A DNA stretch of 6,991 nt from Armatimonadota bacterium (GTDB lineage: Bacteria; Armatimonadota; Zipacnadia; Zipacnadales; JABUFB01). The DNA lies in contig JAGPGE010000306.1 in assembly GCA_018056145.1 (NCBI GenBank), positions 1-6,991 on the forward strand, written 5' to 3'. This document shows positions 3,973-6,991 of this stretch, in pieces (positions within the stretch are counted from its first letter, which is position 1; every line of letters starts with the position of its first letter). Below the pieces are notes generated by a model. The model ran no database searches and had not been told where the DNA came from. It saw only the letters and a program-made list of their open reading frames with translations. Both the position numbers and the translations under genes were made by a program.

Positions 3973-6231
3973 ATGGCGATGGGAACCAGTTACATTCAGG
4001 GCCTCGTCTCCGGGCTCGACACCGGCAACATCATCCAGCAACTCGCGGCGATCCGGCGCAAGCCCATCGAGCGCATGCAGAACCAGCGCGGCGTGCTCGA
4101 GAGCAAGCTCGCGCTCTACCAGTCCCTCAGCGCATCCATGGCCGCCCTCCAAGTATCCGCACGCGACCTCGCTGACGCCTCAACTTTGATCACTCGCTCG
4201 GCGTCTGTCTCCGACGCCACCCGGCTCGCTGCCTCCGCCCAGGGCACGGCTGCTGCGGGGAGCTACGAGGTCGTCGTCCATGACCTAGCCCAGGTCCACA
4301 AGATCGCCTCGGGTGCGATCTCCGCGGCATCGGAGGCTCTCGGTCACCAGGGCTCATTCCTCCTCAACGGCGTCGAGATCACCCTCTCGGCTGACGACAC
4401 CCTCAACGACCTGCGCGATGCCATCAACCAGTCCGGCGCAGGCGTGACCGCAACCGTCCTGCAGGTGGGCGAGGGTGACGTCCGCCTCATGCTCACCGCC
4501 AACGTCAGCGGGGTCGAGAACCAGATCCAGCTTGTGGACACCAACGAAACCGGCATCCTGCGGCAACTAGGGTTCTTGGCGCCATCCACCAGCCTGACGC
4601 ACACTGTCGCCGACGGCTTCCAGTCCGCCGCCTTCACCAACCCGTCTATCAGCGTCGCCCGGGAGACAGGCATCAGCACCGCTCCTGCGGGGACCATCCA
4701 GATCAACGGGACCGCCGTGACCATCGATCTCGCCGCCGATAGTCTGGAGGACATCGCCGGACGCATCAGCGCCCAGGTTTCGGGCGTCACCGCGGAGGTG
4801 GTCACCGAGGAACTGGACGGCGCGACAGTCTATCGCCTGCAGGTCATCGGGAGCGAAGGCATTCCCGCGCTGGTGGACGACAACAACGTCCTTCAGTCCC
4901 TCGGCGTCCTGCGTGCGGACTTCGGCGATGAGCGCCAGGCTGCCCGGGACGCACGGGTGACCATAGACGGCATCGAAGTGGCGCGCGCCACAAACTCGCT
5001 GGACGACGTCATCACCGGGGTCAGCATGGAACTCATCAAGGCCAACGCCAGTGAGACAGTGACCATCACCGTGGGCCTCAACCTTGACTCCGTCGTCAGC
5101 CGCGTACAGAGCTTCGTCAACTCGTACAACCGCATCGCGAACATGATCTCCCAGGCCCAGAGCTTCGACGCTGAGGCCGGAACCGGCGGCCTGCTCTTCG
5201 GCGAGGCCAACATCCTGCGCCTCGAAGAGGGTCTTCACAGCGCCGTTAACTCCGCGGTCACCTTCGCCGGAGGGGCGTCGCGCCTGCTGTCCAGCGCCGG
5301 CATCACAAGCAATGCTTCGGGTGGGCTGTCCCTCGACGCATCGAAGTTGCGGTCGGCCCTGGAGTCCGATCCCGATGTCGTATCGAAGCTCTTCGGCCTC
5401 AGCACCAGCACGAGCCACTCCGCGGTGAGCGTGACTGCAACCTCCGGCAGGACCGCCGACAGCGGCTCAGCCGGGTACGCCGTGGCGATCACCCAGGCCG
5501 CGACCCGCGCCACCGCTGCTTCCGCGAGTCTCGCTTCAGGCATCAGCCTTGACGAGACACTCACTTTCGACGGCACCCGCAGTATCACACTCACTGCGGG
5601 AATGTCCCTGACCGAGGCTTCCAAGCATCTCAACGCATGGTTCGGGACCTACCGCCTGCCGTACGAAGCCACCGTTGACGGCGACCGGTTGCGCATCACC
5701 CACGAGGCCTACGGTTCCGGCCAGACTATCCACATCAAGTCCTCCCTGGACCGGGGCATGGGCGGCACGGATCTTGCTGGAGAGATGGCCGGGGAGTCCG
5801 CGACCTATGCCGGCCTCGACGTCGCCGGAACCATCAACGGAGAGGCATGCATCGGCCGCGGCCAGTACCTGCGGGCGCTGCAGGGCAACGAGAGCACCTC
5901 GGGCATGGAGCTGAAGATAACCGCAGCAGCCGCGGGGGATCTCGGAACCGTTGTGGTCGCTCGGGGGGCTGCCAGCCGCCTTGCCGAGTACATTGGCATG
6001 ATCACTGACGCCACCGACGGGATGCTCACGCGCGGTGTCGAAGGTGTGGAAGCGGATATCGCCGGCGTCGACGCGGACATCGAGAAGATCGAGGACAGTA
6101 TCGACCGCTACACCTCCACCATGTGGGAGAAGTTCATCGCCATGGAGAGCAAGCTCAGTTCAGCCTCCATTCTTGAGCAGTACATCAGCGGCCAGATTGC
6201 GGCCCTGAGGAACGCCCAGTCCAGAAAGTAG
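3973..6231 (+). CDS. fliD: Filament cap protein FliD (HAP2), long form
   Basis: FliD forms the cap at the filament tip that folds incoming flagellin. The 752-residue product exceeds the 450-700 common in the family. The N-terminal FliD domain starts SYIQGLVSGLDTGNIIQQL (residues 6-24) and continues through the rod helix to about 70. Two IN-type beta modules follow at about 127-183 and 240-297, then the FliD C-terminal domain from about 325, with VVSRVQSFVNSYNRI at 374-388. A block of about 180 residues (481-662) interrupts it; it contains another IN-like unit (about 524-590) and DVAGTINGEACIGRGQ (616-631). The end is a coiled coil and axial helix, including WEKFIAMESKLSSAS (718-732). The start is uncertain: ATG 3973 is chosen, while GTG 3964 (three residues more) and ATG 3979 (two fewer) are in frame, and none has a clear Shine-Dalgarno. 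That suggests modest translation, fitting the few copies needed. Confidence 0.95.
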   Translation: MAMGTSYIQGLVSGLDTGNIIQQLAAIRRKPIERMQNQRGVLESKLALYQSLSASMAALQVSARDLADASTLITRSASVSDATRLAASAQGTAAAGSYEVVVHDLAQVHKIASGAISAASEALGHQGSFLLNGVEITLSADDTLNDLRDAINQSGAGVTATVLQVGEGDVRLMLTANVSGVENQIQLVDTNETGILRQLGFLAPSTSLTHTVADGFQSAAFTNPSISVARETGISTAPAGTIQINGTAVTIDLAADSLEDIAGRISAQVSGVTAEVVTEELDGATVYRLQVIGSEGIPALVDDNNVLQSLGVLRADFGDERQAARDARVTIDGIEVARATNSLDDVITGVSMELIKANASETVTITVGLNLDSVVSRVQSFVNSYNRIANMISQAQSFDAEAGTGGLLFGEANILRLEEGLHSAVNSAVTFAGGASRLLSSAGITSNASGGLSLDASKLRSALESDPDVVSKLFGLSTSTSHSAVSVTATSGRTADSGSAGYAVAITQAATRATAASASLASGISLDETLTFDGTRSITLTAGMSLTEASKHLNAWFGTYRLPYEATVDGDRLRITHEAYGSGQTIHIKSSLDRGMGGTDLAGEMAGESATYAGLDVAGTINGEACIGRGQYLRALQGNESTSGMELKITAAAAGDLGTVVVARGAASRLAEYIGMITDATDGMLTRGVEGVEADIAGVDADIEKIEDSIDRYTSTMWEKFIAMESKLSSASILEQYISGQIAALRNAQSRK

Positions 6232-6264
6232 CGCTCTGGCTGGCGCCTGTCTGAACGCGTCAAA

Positions 6265-6270
6265 GGGAGG
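6265..6270 (+). promoter_or_regulatory. fliS ribosome binding site
   Basis: GGGAGG lies 12 bases before the GTG at 6283, slightly long but the only purine-rich site in the 51-base fliD-fliS gap. It supports the GTG start, for which no nearby ATG in frame competes. Confidence 0.55.
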
Positions 6271-6282
6271 AAGACATCCATC

Positions 6283-6699
6283 GTGCTCGCCCACAGTGTC
6301 CAGGCACAGACCGCCTATCTGCAGGTAAAAACCCAGGCAACCAGCCCCGAGGAAACGCTCGTGCTCTTGTTCGACGGGATGGTGCGCATCCTGCGCCTGG
6401 CCCGCGCCGCCATGGATGCCCGGCGACTCGAGGAGCAGTCGGCGCACATTGGCCGCGTCCAGCGTGTCCTGACCGAACTCACCTGCGCGCTGCACGAACC
6501 TGCAGATCCCGCACTGGTCTCGGCTCTCCGGGCGACCTACAACCACATGTACAACCGCCTCGTCGAAGCCAATGTCCGCGATGACCTTGCCGCCCTGGAT
6601 GAGGTGACCGAACTGGCGGACAACCTCGGCCAGGCGTGGCGCACGGCGCTGAAGAACTTGTCCGGCGCCGAACGCGAGGCCATTGTGGCAGCCGGATAG
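6283..6699 (+). CDS. fliS: Flagellin export chaperone FliS
   Basis: FliS is a small helical cytoplasmic chaperone that wraps the C-terminal D0 helix of flagellin, preventing early polymerisation and guiding it to the export gate; it can also take part in flagellin-FliW balance. The 138-residue product matches the usual length. Family features are the early Tyr in AYLQVKTQ (11-18), SPEETLVLLFDGMVRILRLA (21-40), helix EEQSAHIGRVQRVLTEL (50-66), TYNHMYNRLVEAN (85-97) and LGQAW (115-119). The start is GTG, giving MLAHSVQAQTAYLQV, close to the usual short lead before the conserved Tyr. It follows fliD as in most fliDS pairs. A cysteine occurs at residue 68. The final 15 residues are not conserved in any pattern I recognise. 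Confidence 0.93.
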   Translation: MLAHSVQAQTAYLQVKTQATSPEETLVLLFDGMVRILRLARAAMDARRLEEQSAHIGRVQRVLTELTCALHEPADPALVSALRATYNHMYNRLVEANVRDDLAALDEVTELADNLGQAWRTALKNLSGAEREAIVAAG

Positions 6700-6715
6700 G
6701 AGCTTGCCAGGACCC

Positions 6716-6991
6716 ATGGAGGCCCGGTCAACTCTCCTACCCTTCGTGGCGGCCACCTTCTTGGCCGCCACGATGCTGCGTCCCTCCAGCCTGGACGCGA
6801 TCCGCGCCCTTGCTCCCGTCCCCAGCCTCTCAGCGCACCTGCGCACCAGCCACCTGCCCGACCTCAGCCCGGTCAGGTGCGTGTCCCGAAGGCTCCCGGA
6901 CTCACCCCTTGCCCGGCGGAATCTGGCCATCGCCCTGGACCGCCTTAACGGCCTGACCATCGACCCCGGCGACACCGTCTGTCTGGCATCC
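6716..6991 (+). CDS. Probable VanW-domain exported or anchored protein, N-terminal part
   Basis: The frame is open to the right edge, giving 92 codons. Residues 5-21 (STLLPFVAATFLAATML) are hydrophobic and look like a signal peptide or membrane anchor, though only one Arg precedes them. Residues 65-86 (LARRNLAIALDRLNGLTIDPGD) resemble the opening of VanW domains, which typically read N-I-x-x-A-A-x-x-(I/L)-N-G, then P-G-x. VanW is named from vancomycin-resistance clusters but its biochemical role is unsettled. The spacer between anchor and domain is short. It begins 16 bases after the fliS stop, so it may share the transcript. Ribosome sites are weak: TAGGAG 13 bases, or AGGA 3 bases, before ATG 6716. 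An in-frame ATG at 6773 follows a strong hairpin but would remove the hydrophobic segment. The assignment rests on one motif, since the rest lies outside. Confidence 0.5.
   Translation, partial: MEARSTLLPFVAATFLAATMLRPSSLDAIRALAPVPSLSAHLRTSHLPDLSPVRCVSRRLPDSPLARRNLAIALDRLNGLTIDPGDTVCLAS
6745..6772 (+). repeat. Perfect 11-bp inverted repeat in the start of the VanW-like gene
   Basis: CGTGGCGGCCA (6745-6755) and TGGCCGCCACG (6762-6772) are exact reverse complements with a six-base loop CCTTCT. It lies within codons 10-19 of the hydrophobic segment, 46 bases after the fliS stop. It is not followed by a T-run. It could attenuate translation, act as a terminator after fliS if the gene starts at 6773, or arise by chance from repeated alanine codons. 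Confidence 0.55.

Noticed and set aside
4735..4742. GCCGATAG, resembling a sigma-28 -10 element, inside fliD
   Set aside because: No TAAA-like -35 element sits at the right distance, and it lies mid-gene with no start downstream.
4567..5418. Minus-strand open frame of 283 codons inside fliD
   Set aside because: It lies wholly antisense to a conserved part of fliD, and the translation shows no family pattern.
6715..6722. CANGGANG match (CATGGAGG) over the start codon of the VanW-like gene
   Set aside because: The start itself is uncertain and the motif is not in a hairpin loop, so it is not separable from chance.
6160..6975. Long minus-strand open frame (271 codons) across the end of fliD, fliS and the VanW-like gene
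   Set aside because: It is antisense to three well-supported genes, has no recognisable motif, and long antisense frames are common in G+C-rich DNA.

Overview
The window is a single forward-strand run of late flagellar genes in a G+C-rich bacterium (roughly two-thirds G+C by eye). The order is flgK (3' part), flgL, fliW, csrA, fliC, fliD, fliS, then the 5' part of a probable VanW-domain exported protein that runs off the right edge. Gaps are short, except for the 154-base csrA-fliC leader and the 98-base fliC-fliD gap. All seven complete or terminating reading frames are recognisable by motif. No mobile element, CRISPR array, tRNA or rRNA is visible. A fliW-csrA pair next to flagellin argues against an enteric-type organism and fits lineages using the CsrA-FliW flagellin checkpoint (Firmicutes, Spirochaetes, Planctomycetes, Armatimonadota and others). 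High G+C and a VanW-like neighbour suggest a G+C-rich Gram-positive or a lineage such as Armatimonadota, but the species cannot be fixed from this window.

Layout. Positions 1-1485 encode the two hook-filament junction proteins, FlgK and FlgL. Positions 1513-2316 encode the regulator pair: FliW, which binds flagellin or CsrA, and CsrA, an RNA-binding translational repressor with an unusually long C-terminal tail. Positions 2317-2470 form a highly structured leader in front of the flagellin gene (2471-3874). A 15-bp hairpin (3905-3938) follows flagellin. Next come a long filament cap protein FliD (3973-6231) with an inserted block, and the flagellin chaperone FliS (6283-6699).

How the parts work together. 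FlgK and FlgL join hook to filament, FliC builds the filament, FliD caps it, and FliS escorts FliC to the export gate. In known CsrA-FliW systems CsrA blocks the flagellin ribosome binding site until FliW, released when flagellin is exported, removes CsrA. This window appears to carry the RNA side of that circuit. Two hairpins show a C-ANGGAN-G hexaloop, one before csrA (1964-1979) and one in the fliC leader (2396-2415). Each is paired with a second CANGGANG match on the Shine-Dalgarno sequence of the same gene. This predicts CsrA repression of flagellin and of csrA itself. A 10-base perfect match to the usual 16S rRNA 3' end lies in the fliC leader with no start codon after it and is the least explained element.
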